This document shows, one piece after another, positions 34,271-43,104 of a stretch of DNA of 64,000 bases; position 1 is the stretch's first letter; the number at the start of each line of letters is the position of its first letter. Both the position numbers and the translations under genes were made by a program. This DNA is from an uncultured Dehalococcoidia bacterium (lineage in GTDB: Bacteria; Chloroflexota; Dehalococcoidia; Lucifugimonadales; UBA3495). The stretch is from NCBI GenBank assembly GCA_951813535.1, contig OX638345.1:199029-263028 (forward strand), given 5' to 3'. Below the pieces are notes generated by a model that saw only the letters and a list, made by a program, of their open reading frames with translations, had not been told where the DNA came from and made no database searches.

Positions 34271-34296
34271 TGTCACTGTCGTAGCGTGCAGAAAAC

Positions 34297-35757
34297 ATGG
34301 GACTGGAACGCGAGGACCGCCGGTTGAGAGCCGCCCAGGTGGGTATGCTGATGCGGGCCTACCGCGAGTCCTTCGTGCAGCCCGACGGTCGCAAAGGCCT
34401 TACCCAGGAAGAGTTGCTGGGCCGCATGGCGGAAGTGGATGGCCAGTACGGGGAGCGGTACAGCCATAGCACCGTGTCCCGCTGGGAGTCTGGTGCGACG
34501 CGCCCGACCAAGCAACGGTTGATAGCGTTTGGCAAAGCCCTCGAACTGTCATCGGTGGAAGTGGAAGGGTTGATAACCTTGGCGGGTCTGGATAGCCGTG
34601 ATCCGCCTGTCCCCCTTCACCAAATGTCCCCTTCGGGCACCTCACGCGCTGGCGTTTCTGATGACTCGAGGGATGCGCTGGCGAATCTCGGCGTTGCGGA
34701 TTCTCAGGCCGGGGAGAGATTGGTCGCTTCATCCAATCTCTCCGGAGCGATCCGTTTTTGTCTCTCGCGGTTCCTGTTGCCGGGACTGTGCGTCGCTGGC
34801 GGCGGGTATGTGCTGTCGTCCCTTGGTTGGACCGCAGACTGGATACTGACCTTCTTCATTGCCGTCGTTATGGGGCTGGTGCTGACCCAGGGATTTCTCC
34901 GGATGCGCAAGGGGGATCAGCTACGCGAATTCTTCTTCGTGTCGCTGTTCTTCCTGCTGAGTACCCCCTTGCTGCAGATGCCGCTAATTCGCATGGACAA
35001 CTATGGCCTCTACACCATCCCCGATTTTGCGGGCACGCCGATACCCTGCCTGCTGGCGCTGTTGGTGAACTTGGCTCTGGCTCTAATTGCAGGGCTGATG
35101 TTCGACTTTTTGTGGAAATGGCAGTACTCCAAGGAAGTCAGCGAGCGACGGGCTCCGCAGAGAGCGGCGTGGGTTGCGCTCCTGCCGTTGGCATTTGTTT
35201 ATTGCTGCGTCATGGTCATCTCCAACGTTGGCTCCTGGATACATCTTACGGTGATTATGCCCGTTTTAGGCGTCGTGTTTATCACCCTGCTGGTGCTGCG
35301 CGACCCGGTCGTCACGCCGCGGGAACGCGATCTGAGATTCCTGCTTTGGGCGGTGGTGACGGCGATTATCGTACTGTCGGCCCTCGGCGGAGCCGCCATC
35401 CTGACGCTCTATCTGGCGCCCAGTTCGCTGCCCCAGCCGGACCATAACCTCCTGTATTCCTGGAATATCGATTTCGCCGCGCTGGGATACACCCAGGATG
35501 AGTTGACCGAAAGATTGCATCTCGGATTTATCTGGGTCGCGCTGTCCAATCTCGTTTACGTGGTGGTCGTTATTGGAGGGAACCTCATCGTCGCCATCTA
35601 CAGGCGTGGCAGCGGCAGCGGCGCCCAGCCCGCCACTGGGGTCTCCGAGCTGTCCGTCTCCGAGCCGTCTGATGAGCCTCCTCACTCTCAACAGATGAAA
35701 TCCCTCTTTATCCCCAAACTTATCCGAAATCGCCCTGGCGATCCTCGAGCAGCTTAG
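34297..35757 (+). CDS. XRE-type HTH protein with multi-pass membrane domain
   Basis: 486 residues. An N-terminal helix-turn-helix (about 10-90) has GLTQEELLGRMAEVDG and YSHSTVSRWESGATRPTKQRLI, the Cro/C1-type fold. A linker (about 90-150) leads to about eight hydrophobic segments, for example LPGLCVAGGGYVLSSLG, WILTFFIAVVMGLVL, EFFFVSLFFLLSTPLLQM, LLALLVNLALALIAGLM, WVALLPLAFVYCCVMVI and LSNLVYVVVVIGGNLIVAIY. DNA-binding domain should be cytoplasmic with the membrane part acting as sensor. It is divergent from the secreted CARDB operon, with a palindrome in front. I do not know a described family with this architecture; a one-component membrane regulator is the inference. Confidence 0.82.
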   Translation: MGLEREDRRLRAAQVGMLMRAYRESFVQPDGRKGLTQEELLGRMAEVDGQYGERYSHSTVSRWESGATRPTKQRLIAFGKALELSSVEVEGLITLAGLDSRDPPVPLHQMSPSGTSRAGVSDDSRDALANLGVADSQAGERLVASSNLSGAIRFCLSRFLLPGLCVAGGGYVLSSLGWTADWILTFFIAVVMGLVLTQGFLRMRKGDQLREFFFVSLFFLLSTPLLQMPLIRMDNYGLYTIPDFAGTPIPCLLALLVNLALALIAGLMFDFLWKWQYSKEVSERRAPQRAAWVALLPLAFVYCCVMVISNVGSWIHLTVIMPVLGVVFITLLVLRDPVVTPRERDLRFLLWAVVTAIIVLSALGGAAILTLYLAPSSLPQPDHNLLYSWNIDFAALGYTQDELTERLHLGFIWVALSNLVYVVVVIGGNLIVAIYRRGSGSGAQPATGVSELSVSEPSDEPPHSQQMKSLFIPKLIRNRPGDPRAA

Positions 35758-35827
35758 AAACGGACCCTGATCGCTCCGAACACAAGGCCATTTCGTGGTC
35801 AGTGAGATAATCCTGTAGCGCGCTGCC

Positions 35828-35874
35828 AATCCCGCAGGTCTCGTCAACTCAAGCGGCGAAGCCTGCGGGATTTT
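35828..35874 (+). terminator. Hairpin between the membrane HTH gene and imuB
   Basis: 11-bp perfect stem (AATCCCGCAGG with CCTGCGGGATT), 23-base loop, followed by TTC. Lies 70 bases after the HTH stop. Confidence 0.5.
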
Positions 35875-35897
35875 CATGACATCCCGGCATGTTATAA

Positions 35898-35909
35898 GAA
35901 CGTCTGTGC
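35898..35909 (+). promoter_or_regulatory. SOS-box-like sequence upstream of imuB
   Basis: GAAC-4-GTGC differs by one base from the Gram-positive-type LexA core GAAC-4-GTTC, 17 bases before the imuB ATG and next to TTATAA. Suggestive only; no lexA in the window. Confidence 0.3.
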
Positions 35910-35925
35910 TGTTATCTTGTGGCGC

Positions 35926-37326
35926 ATGGACACCACAGTCGGATGCCTGCTGGTTACGCACTTTCCCGTAAAGGCCGAACTGGCGCGACGGCCTGATCTG
36001 GCGGGCCGCCCCTTGGTTGTGGCCACCGGAGACTCCGGCCGTCGCCTGGTGGTGGACGCCTCGCCGGAAGCCGGAGACGTTCGTGCCGGACAGACGTTGA
36101 CGGAGGCATTGTCCCGGTGTGCGGAGGCGGTGGTTTTAGCCGTAGATGACCAGTATTTGTCGTCATTCAACGATGATCTGATGCTCTCGCTGTTTCAGGT
36201 TGTGGATCGAGTGGAGCCGGACGGTTACGGTCGTTTCTATCTGGACCTGACCGGGATGGCGTCCATGCACGGCGGAGCGTCCGGCCTGGAGACGGCGATC
36301 CTGTCCACGATTGATTCCAGCCTGCAACCCCGGCTGGGGTTGGCGTCAGGCAAGTTGCCGGCCTACTGCGCTGCGGCCAGCGCCGAGGTCGGCAAGGGGT
36401 TCACGGCCCCGGGAAACGTCGCTCGATGGCTGGCGCCCTGGCCGGTGTCGTGGCTTCCGCTGGACCCCGATATCACGGCGCGGTTGCGCGGTTTTGGCAT
36501 CGCCACGCTGGGCAACGTGGCCGCGATGCCGGCACACGTCCTGGCGGATTTTCTGGGAGTCGTTGGATACCGAGCCTGGAAGCTGGCCCAGGGCATTGAT
36601 GACGACCCGGTGGTTCCGGCAGCGCTGCCGGAGGTGCTTCACGAACGCATGGAGTTCCCGTTTCCGGTGGATACGGTTTCCGGTTGGGAAGCCGGCGTTC
36701 GCCTGTTGTCCGAACGCATTTGGAAGGCTCCTGGCCTTCAGGGTAGAGGGATAACGGAAGTATCGATCGAGGGTGAGCTTTCGCCGAATGGCATCTGGCA
36801 ATTTGACCGGCGTCTTCGCACCCCCGCCGGCTCATCCGATAGTCTGGCGTCAACGATTCTGGCCGGGTTGAATGCCCAGGACAACCGGGGTCACGGTCGC
36901 TGGCCCTGCGCAGCCTTGACGGACCTGTCGCTCACGGTGTCCGGCCTGGTCCATTTGGGCGGTCGGCAAATGGGCCTGTGGCTGGCGGAGCGCCGGGGTG
37001 CGGCCGTCCCGACGATTGACGGAGTTGACCGTCCCGTGGCGCTGGCTCTCGGGTCGCCCTTGCCGGAGCGGCGGTGGGCCCTGGGTTCCGAGCTGACGCC
37101 GCTGGGCCGGGTCGCCGCCGTGGCCGTTTCCGCGGTCCAAAACGTGCCTCGAGCAGTGGAGTCGCACTCCGTCCGGAAAGTGATTGACCTGTGGGAAGTG
37201 GATACCGAGTGGTGGATGCCCGAGCCGGCCCGCCGGCGGTACTGGCGCCTGGTGGTGGACGGAGGCAAGTTGCTCACGGTGTACCGCGACCTCGCCACCG
37301 GCGAGTGGTATCGGCAGGGTTACTGA
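35926..37326 (+). CDS. imuB: ImuB-like Y-family polymerase homologue
   Basis: 466 residues from the ATG at 35926. ImuB is a catalytically dead Y-family polymerase that links the beta clamp to DnaE2 in the mutasome. The N-terminal strand reads GCLLVTHFPVKAELARRP, lacking the catalytic Asp of the YxDxDxFFA motif, and the second motif is FYLDLTGMASMHGG, both ImuB hallmarks. A palm/thumb region with RLRGFGIATLGNVAAMPAHVLADFLG (helix-hairpin-helix) follows; the C-terminus (WWMPEPARRRYWRLVVDGG) is a DUF6504-like tail seen in ImuB. One base separates it from dnaE2. No imuA/recA-like partner precedes it. Confidence 0.88.
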   Translation: MDTTVGCLLVTHFPVKAELARRPDLAGRPLVVATGDSGRRLVVDASPEAGDVRAGQTLTEALSRCAEAVVLAVDDQYLSSFNDDLMLSLFQVVDRVEPDGYGRFYLDLTGMASMHGGASGLETAILSTIDSSLQPRLGLASGKLPAYCAAASAEVGKGFTAPGNVARWLAPWPVSWLPLDPDITARLRGFGIATLGNVAAMPAHVLADFLGVVGYRAWKLAQGIDDDPVVPAALPEVLHERMEFPFPVDTVSGWEAGVRLLSERIWKAPGLQGRGITEVSIEGELSPNGIWQFDRRLRTPAGSSDSLASTILAGLNAQDNRGHGRWPCAALTDLSLTVSGLVHLGGRQMGLWLAERRGAAVPTIDGVDRPVALALGSPLPERRWALGSELTPLGRVAAVAVSAVQNVPRAVESHSVRKVIDLWEVDTEWWMPEPARRRYWRLVVDGGKLLTVYRDLATGEWYRQGY

Positions 37327-37327
37327 C

Positions 37328-40300
37328 TTGTCCACCGGCTTCATTGAGCTTTGCGCCCACTCCTGGTATTCCTTCGGCGCTGGCGCTTCGTCTCCGGCAG
37401 AGCTGGTGGAACGGGCCGGTTGTTACGGCTATCCAGCCCTGGGTGTGACCGATACGAGCAATTTGTGCGGCGCGCTGGATTTCGTGCAAGAGTGCCGGTC
37501 CGCTGGCATACAGGCGATACTGGGCGCCGACCTGACCGTTCGGGAGGGTGACCGGAGTGGCCCGGTGACCTTTATCGCGGAGAGCGGCGCGGGTTACTCC
37601 AACCTGTGTCGGCTGATATCGCTGGCGCACGTAACGGGCGGACGAACCACGCCGGTTCTGGACATCCGCTTCCTGGAGCCGCACGCCGAGGGTCTTATCG
37701 TACTGCTGGGGAATCCGGATGGCCTGCTGGCGGAGGACATTGCCGCCGGACGCTGGAGCATGGCCGAGGGACGGGCAAGGCAATACGCCGGCTGGTTCGG
37801 CGCCGGGTCGGTATTTCTGGCGCTGCAGCAGCATCTGGTCCATGGCGATACCGTCCGCAACGAGCGTATGTCACAGCTGGCGGAGCGGTGTGGCCTGGGC
37901 TGCGTTGCGACCAATGCTCCCTGGTATCACGATGCCTCCCGCGCACGGCTGCACGACTCGCTTACAGCCATGCGCTTGAACTCTTCTCTAAGCGAGATAC
38001 GTAACAGTCTTAAGGTCAATGGCAACTACGATCTGCAAGCAAGAGATGTGATGCAACGACGCTTCCGCAAATATCCGGAGGCCCTTGCCAACACACTTTT
38101 CCTGGCGGAGCGGTGTTCCGATTTTGGCGCGCTGGATTTCGTTGCCAGCAGCTACCGTTTCCCGGATGTGCCCACGCCGCCGGGCCACGACGCGCAGTCA
38201 TGGCTGGAGCGTCTCTGCGAGGAGTCGGCAGCGCGACGCTATGGCGGTGTCGACCGGCGGGTGAGAGAACGCCTGGATGAGGAGTTCAGGCTAATCCGGA
38301 AGCATGGTTTAGCCGGGTTCTTCCTGGTCTATCACCGGGTGGTGGAACTGGCGCGCGAGGTCATGCTGGAGCTGGGATGGGGACACCAGGAAACGCCCCT
38401 GGAGTGGCTCCCTCCGGGTCGTGGGCGCGGCTCCTCGGTGTCAATGCTGGTGGGATACCTGATCGGCCTGTCCCACGTTGACCCGCTGGACTACGGCCTG
38501 GCCCTGGACCGTTTCCTGTCGTCCGAGAGCACGTCGATGCCGGATATCGACCTGGACTTTCCCCGGGACATACGCGAGCGTCTCATACTGCGCATCATCG
38601 AGGAGTGGGGTTGGGACCATGCCGTACTGACGGGAATGTTCCCCACGTACAAGGCGCGAGGGGTGGTGCGGGGACTGGGCAAGGCCCTGGGATTGCCGCC
38701 TGACGAGGTGGGCGCGCTGGCCCGTCGGCTGGATTCCAACTCCGTGTCGGAGCTGCCCTATCTGCCCGGCTACGGGGAACTGGTGAAGCGGCCGGGTTGG
38801 GACCGCCTCTTCGCCCTTGCCGACAGCCTCCAGGGCTTTCCCAAGGGTGTGGCGCAGCACCCGGGCGGAATGCTGCTGAGCTCCACCGCCCTCACGGACT
38901 TCATGCCGGTGCAGCCGGCCGCCATTGCGGGACGCTACATCGGCCAGTGGGACAAGGAGAGCGTGGATGACGCCGGCATGGTGAAGATCGACCTCCTGGC
39001 CCTGGGAGCCCTGTCCCAGTTGCAGCAGGCGGTGCGGCTGGTCCGGAACCGCACCGGCATTGAGCCGGACCTGAGCCGGATCGACTACCGGGAGCAGGAC
39101 GTTTTTGACGACCTGGGGCGGGGTGACACCGTGGGAGTCTTCCAGGTGGAGTCCGCGGCGCAGATGCAGACCATTGTGCGTATGCATCCCCAGGACATCT
39201 ACGAGCTGGCCCTGGAAATCGCTGCGGTGCGTCCCGGTGTGGGGGCGCATGACGGCGTGGCGGAGTTCCTGCGCCGGCGCAAGGGGGCTGACTGGGAGTA
39301 TGCTCACCCCCTGGAACAAGGAGCCCTGGAGCGGTCGCTGGGAGTGATAATGTTCCAGGATCAGGTGGTGCAGCTCGGCATGGACGTGGGCGGTTTCACC
39401 GCTGCGGACGCGGACCGGATGCGACGCGCTTTTGGACGCCGTAACGGCGCCGCCCTGGTGGCGGAGTACCGGCAGCGTTTCCTGCAGGGCGCCCGTGAGC
39501 GCGGCGTGCCCGAAAATGCGGCCGAAGCGATCTTCGGGAAGTTCAATCCCCACTACATGTTTCCGGAGGGCCACGCCCTAGCGTTCGCTTTTACCGCCTA
39601 CCAGATGGCGTGGCTGCGCCGTCACTACCCGCTGGAGTTCTACGTCGCGCTCTTCAACGAGCAGCCCATGGGCTTCTGGGACCTGGACACGCTGAAGCAG
39701 GATGCCCGACGGATCAACCTGCGGGTGGCCCATCCCGACATCAATCGTTCCGGGCTGCTGTGCACCGCAGAGGGCGAGCGCACGCTGCGGCTGGGGCTGA
39801 CCTTTGTGAAGGGCGTGGACCGTCGCCTGGGCGAGATTCTGCTGCGCGCGCGCGAGGCCGGCGAATTCAGGGGCCTGGCGGATGTGCTGGCGCGCTCCGG
39901 CCTGCCACGCCGGGCATTGGAGAACCTGGCCCGCGCCGGCGCAATGGACAGCCTGCCGGATGTCACCGACCGGGGCAGCGCGCTGTGGCAGATCGGGGCC
40001 GGCTACGTGCCGGACGCGCGCCGCGGCCAGCTGGCGCTACCCATGGCGGTGGCCGAAGCGCCGGCAGCGGTGGCGTCGAAGAACCGGTCCATGCTGATGC
40101 TGGACGAATACGACATGCTGGGCCTCTGCCCGGATGGCCACATCATGGAACTGGCGCGCCACGAGCTGAGAGGAGTGCATAGCAGCGATACCCTGGAGGG
40201 CTGCCACGAAGGCGATGTGGTCCGCGTGGCGGGCCGGGTCGTCAGGCGGCAGCGTCCCCTGGCCCGGGCCGTGTTCCTCACCCTGGAAGACGAATTCGGG

Positions 40301-40486
40301 TTGATACCGGTGGCCGTTTGGGAGCAGCGCTGGGAGATGCTCAAGCACGTGCTGCGGCGGCCGCTGGTCGTCATTGAAGGTAAAGTTTCCCGCCGGGACA
40401 ACACACTCAACGTGATGGCGGAACGGGCGTGGCCACTGCGGGCCGATATGGAATTTCACGCCGGTTCCGGACATGACTGGAGGTAA
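37328..40486 (+). CDS. dnaE2: Error-prone DNA polymerase III alpha subunit DnaE2
   Basis: 1,052 residues from a TTG at 37328, one base after the imuB stop, which gives the expected start of the PHP domain (IELCAHSWYSFGAG). The first His of the usual HxH is Cys, consistent with loss of PHP metal chemistry in DnaE2. Polymerase residues are in SMPDIDLDFPRDIRERL (about residue 400), with RGSSVSMLVGYLIGLSHVDPL and VAQHPGGMLLS; an OB domain (GDVVRVAGRVVRRQRPL) lies near the C-terminus. It performs mutagenic translesion synthesis with ImuB. Length and order match DnaE2. The 50-base gap to the convergent kinase gene holds nothing. Confidence 0.93.
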   Translation: MSTGFIELCAHSWYSFGAGASSPAELVERAGCYGYPALGVTDTSNLCGALDFVQECRSAGIQAILGADLTVREGDRSGPVTFIAESGAGYSNLCRLISLAHVTGGRTTPVLDIRFLEPHAEGLIVLLGNPDGLLAEDIAAGRWSMAEGRARQYAGWFGAGSVFLALQQHLVHGDTVRNERMSQLAERCGLGCVATNAPWYHDASRARLHDSLTAMRLNSSLSEIRNSLKVNGNYDLQARDVMQRRFRKYPEALANTLFLAERCSDFGALDFVASSYRFPDVPTPPGHDAQSWLERLCEESAARRYGGVDRRVRERLDEEFRLIRKHGLAGFFLVYHRVVELAREVMLELGWGHQETPLEWLPPGRGRGSSVSMLVGYLIGLSHVDPLDYGLALDRFLSSESTSMPDIDLDFPRDIRERLILRIIEEWGWDHAVLTGMFPTYKARGVVRGLGKALGLPPDEVGALARRLDSNSVSELPYLPGYGELVKRPGWDRLFALADSLQGFPKGVAQHPGGMLLSSTALTDFMPVQPAAIAGRYIGQWDKESVDDAGMVKIDLLALGALSQLQQAVRLVRNRTGIEPDLSRIDYREQDVFDDLGRGDTVGVFQVESAAQMQTIVRMHPQDIYELALEIAAVRPGVGAHDGVAEFLRRRKGADWEYAHPLEQGALERSLGVIMFQDQVVQLGMDVGGFTAADADRMRRAFGRRNGAALVAEYRQRFLQGARERGVPENAAEAIFGKFNPHYMFPEGHALAFAFTAYQMAWLRRHYPLEFYVALFNEQPMGFWDLDTLKQDARRINLRVAHPDINRSGLLCTAEGERTLRLGLTFVKGVDRRLGEILLRAREAGEFRGLADVLARSGLPRRALENLARAGAMDSLPDVTDRGSALWQIGAGYVPDARRGQLALPMAVAEAPAAVASKNRSMLMLDEYDMLGLCPDGHIMELARHELRGVHSSDTLEGCHEGDVVRVAGRVVRRQRPLARAVFLTLEDEFGLIPVAVWEQRWEMLKHVLRRPLVVIEGKVSRRDNTLNVMAERAWPLRADMEFHAGSGHDWR

Positions 40487-40536
40487 CGCGCCCGGATCCC
40501 GCACATTCGTCTATCGCATTGGCGCGACGCGAAACC

Positions 40537-42204
40537 CTAGCACCAGTCTTCGTCGTCATCACCCCGATCGTCCATATCGGCAGCCGCAGTCTCGGGCGCC
40601 GGCATCGTCATCACAAACTCGGCGTAGTCGCCGTACACGGTGTCGAGCAGGAGGTCTCCGCCGGCCCGCCGCGCCACATCGGCAGCGATGGTCAGGCCCA
40701 GGCCAGCCCCCATCACGCCCTCCTGGGTGGTGAAGAACGGGTTGAAGACCCGGTCCCGCACATCGTCGGCGATACCCGGCCCGTTGTCCCGCACCCTGAT
40801 CTCAACCACGCCGTCCGCCAGTCGGCTTGATACCGCCAACGCTGGCTCATAATCGTCGCCCAGATCCGCCTTTTTCAGGTTTATCGCATAGCACGCGTTG
40901 GTAACCAGGTTGCCGACCGCTTCCTTGAATTCCTCGACGACGATTGGCCTCGAACCGATGTTGTCGTCCAGGTCGAACGCCGGAGTCAGGTCGTAGTCCG
41001 CGCAGGCCGACAGGGCGGCGTCCCGCAACTCCGCATTCACATCCGCCAGTTCCGGCGGCTGGGTGTCGACGCTCAGACCCTGCATCCGTTCCACGATGGC
41101 CAGCGCCCGGCCGCCATTGGTGATCACCCGTCCGAGGCTGTCGCTCATTTCATTGGTGATATCGTCCAGCAGGGCGACATCCTCGGACTTCATGCCGTCG
41201 CGGTAGGTATCCAGCATCTCGGTGAGTTCGCTATGCAGCTCGGTGGCTCCCTGGCTGAAGTTCTGTACGAAGTTCAGCGGGTTGCTGATCTCATGGGCTA
41301 CACCGGACACCAGTTCGCCCAGGGCCGCCAATTTCTCCTGCGCCACCAGCCGCGCCTGCATGGTCTGGAGCTCGTCGTTCGCTTCCCGCAACTCTTCGTA
41401 GAGCTGTTCCACCAGGTTGAGGCGCTGCACCTCACGGGCGTGTTGCCGGAAGACCTCCAGAGCTCGCGCAAGTTCACCGATTTCGTCGCGGCTGACCTCG
41501 GGCACCGGTGTCTCCAGGTCTCCCTGGGCCATGCTGCGCATCCGGTCCGACACGCGGGACAGGCGGCGCAACACGCCATTGCCCACCCAGATCCACGCCG
41601 TGAGCGTGGCCGCCACCACGCTGATCGCGCAAATGGTTGCCAGCAACACGCGTCCCTGGTCGAAACTGCCCACCGTCGCAGCGAAGTTCACGTCGGCGTA
41701 CTGGCCGGCGCTGTCCACCAGGAGGCCAACCGATTGATCAAGCGTATCGCTACTGGCGTTGAACTCCGCCACCAGGGCCGGCCGCTCCGACGCCTGGGAA
41801 GTAGCCGCCAGGCGATCGATGACTCCGGCCATTTCGTAGGCGGCGTCCTGGACGGCCAGCGCCAGGAATTCCATGTCCTTCAGCGCGACCAACCGGCTCA
41901 GTGATTCTTCCAACTCAGCCAGGATGTCCCCGATATCCGTCTGCGTCGTGACGGCGGAGGCGGAACCCGAACCGGCGATGACTTCCCGACCGTGTGAGCG
42001 CAGCTTCTCGGCGGACAGCGCCGCAGCCCACGCGGCGTCGACCGCCGGTGCGGACTCGGAGCGGATCCGGTAGCTGAGGTCTCCGCTGCGCTCGAAATAG
42101 TAAATGCCGACGGCGCTGGACAGGAGCGTAAGTGCCACGGCGAAGACGAGCGCCAGGTAGAGTCGCGTGCCTACTTGACGCCACCGATTGATCAGAAATC
42201 TCAT
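40537..42204 (-). CDS. Sensor histidine kinase
   Basis: 555 residues. Transmembrane helix 1 (LYLALVFAVALTLLSSAVGIYY), a helical extracytoplasmic domain of about 155 residues, helix 2 (LLATICAISVVAATLTAWIWV), HAMP (RLSRVSDRMRSMAQGDLETPV), a coiled coil and a kinase core with H-box GVAHEISNPLNFV (His about 303), N-box NLVTNACYAI, DNGPGI, FNPFFTT and GAGLGLTIA. The four-helix sensor resembles TorS/NarX-like modules. The acidic C-terminus (DMDDRGDDDEDWC) is odd. No response regulator gene is next to it, so it is an orphan kinase. Confidence 0.92.
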   Translation of the reverse strand: MRFLINRWRQVGTRLYLALVFAVALTLLSSAVGIYYFERSGDLSYRIRSESAPAVDAAWAAALSAEKLRSHGREVIAGSGSASAVTTQTDIGDILAELEESLSRLVALKDMEFLALAVQDAAYEMAGVIDRLAATSQASERPALVAEFNASSDTLDQSVGLLVDSAGQYADVNFAATVGSFDQGRVLLATICAISVVAATLTAWIWVGNGVLRRLSRVSDRMRSMAQGDLETPVPEVSRDEIGELARALEVFRQHAREVQRLNLVEQLYEELREANDELQTMQARLVAQEKLAALGELVSGVAHEISNPLNFVQNFSQGATELHSELTEMLDTYRDGMKSEDVALLDDITNEMSDSLGRVITNGGRALAIVERMQGLSVDTQPPELADVNAELRDAALSACADYDLTPAFDLDDNIGSRPIVVEEFKEAVGNLVTNACYAINLKKADLGDDYEPALAVSSRLADGVVEIRVRDNGPGIADDVRDRVFNPFFTTQEGVMGAGLGLTIAADVARRAGGDLLLDTVYGDYAEFVMTMPAPETAAADMDDRGDDDEDWC

Positions 42205-42398
42205 CGCGTTATCGCCCTTTATCTAACGTTCTCGTTGTAAGCAACACACGCAATTATATGCCGCACACACTTCCCATCACACAGCAGTGTGCGCGCAGCT
42301 TGTCGTGGGACTGCACCCAAAGGCCTGGCTACCGCAAGACCATCGGTATAGCAGTTATGAGGGCCGGAAAATGGATTGATACGCTCGAGTCGTTCCGT

Positions 42399-42426
42399 TT
42401 GACGCAGTTAATGCAGGTGGTAGGAT
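42399..42426 (+). promoter_or_regulatory. Promoter of bioY with near-leaderless start
   Basis: TTGACG (42399-42404), 16-base spacer, TAGGAT (42421-42426). The predicted transcript start falls about 3 bases before the bioY ATG, and no Shine-Dalgarno is present, so a leaderless mRNA is likely. Confidence 0.45.
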
Positions 42427-42435
42427 ATTAGAGCA

Positions 42436-43092
42436 ATGCAAACGCGAACCGCTGTTCCCCTCCCTTCGCATCCGCTTCCGGGCACCCTCGCGGACCTGAT
42501 CCTGCCCGAATCGGCCGGCGCGCGCCGCGTTGCCAGGGACGTGGCCCTGGTGGTCGCCGGCAGCCTGGTGGTGGCGCTTTTCGCGCAGATCAAGATACCG
42601 CTGGGGTTCACTCCGGTTCCGATCACCGGGCAGACGTTTGCCGTGCTGCTGGTGGGCGCAATGCTCGGGGGCTGGCGCGGCGGGCTGGCGCTGGCGCTCT
42701 ACGCCGTGGAGGGAGCATTCCTGCCGTTCTTCGCCGGCGGAGCGTCCGGGTGGTTCTGGCTGTTGTCATCGGGCGGATACATCGTCGGCTTCATACCGGC
42801 GGCGGCGCTGGTGGGCTGGCTGTGCCAACGCGGATGGAACCGGCGCCCCTGGATATTGGCCGCCATGCTGCTGGGCAACGCCGCGCTCTACGTGCCGGGG
42901 CTGATCCAGCTGAACCTGTTCCTGCCGGCCAACGTGGCGGAGGCCTGGGGCTGCGCCAACGTGTGGCAGTGCGGCCTGCTCCCGTTCGTCGCCGGAGACC
43001 TGGCGAAGCTCATCGTGGCGAGCCTGGCGGTGCCAGCGGGATGGGCGCTGCTGGATCGGTTCGCGAGTAAGCCCGAACACGGCGCTGAGTAA
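42436..43092 (+). CDS. bioY: Biotin transporter BioY (S component)
   Basis: 218 residues with six hydrophobic segments. BioY is the membrane biotin-binding subunit of ECF importers and can act alone. Signature parts are IKIPLGFTPVPITGQTFAVLLVGAMLGGWRGGLAL split over residues about 51-85, AVEGAFLPFFAGGASG, SSGGYIVGFIPAAALVGWL and the C-terminal FVAGDLAKLIVASLAV. No bioM/N energising genes or biotin biosynthesis genes adjoin. The downstream MBL gene begins 12 bases later and may be co-transcribed. Confidence 0.93.
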   Translation: MQTRTAVPLPSHPLPGTLADLILPESAGARRVARDVALVVAGSLVVALFAQIKIPLGFTPVPITGQTFAVLLVGAMLGGWRGGLALALYAVEGAFLPFFAGGASGWFWLLSSGGYIVGFIPAAALVGWLCQRGWNRRPWILAAMLLGNAALYVPGLIQLNLFLPANVAEAWGCANVWQCGLLPFVAGDLAKLIVASLAVPAGWALLDRFASKPEHGAE

Positions 43093-43104
43093 CCGCAGAA
43101 GCCC

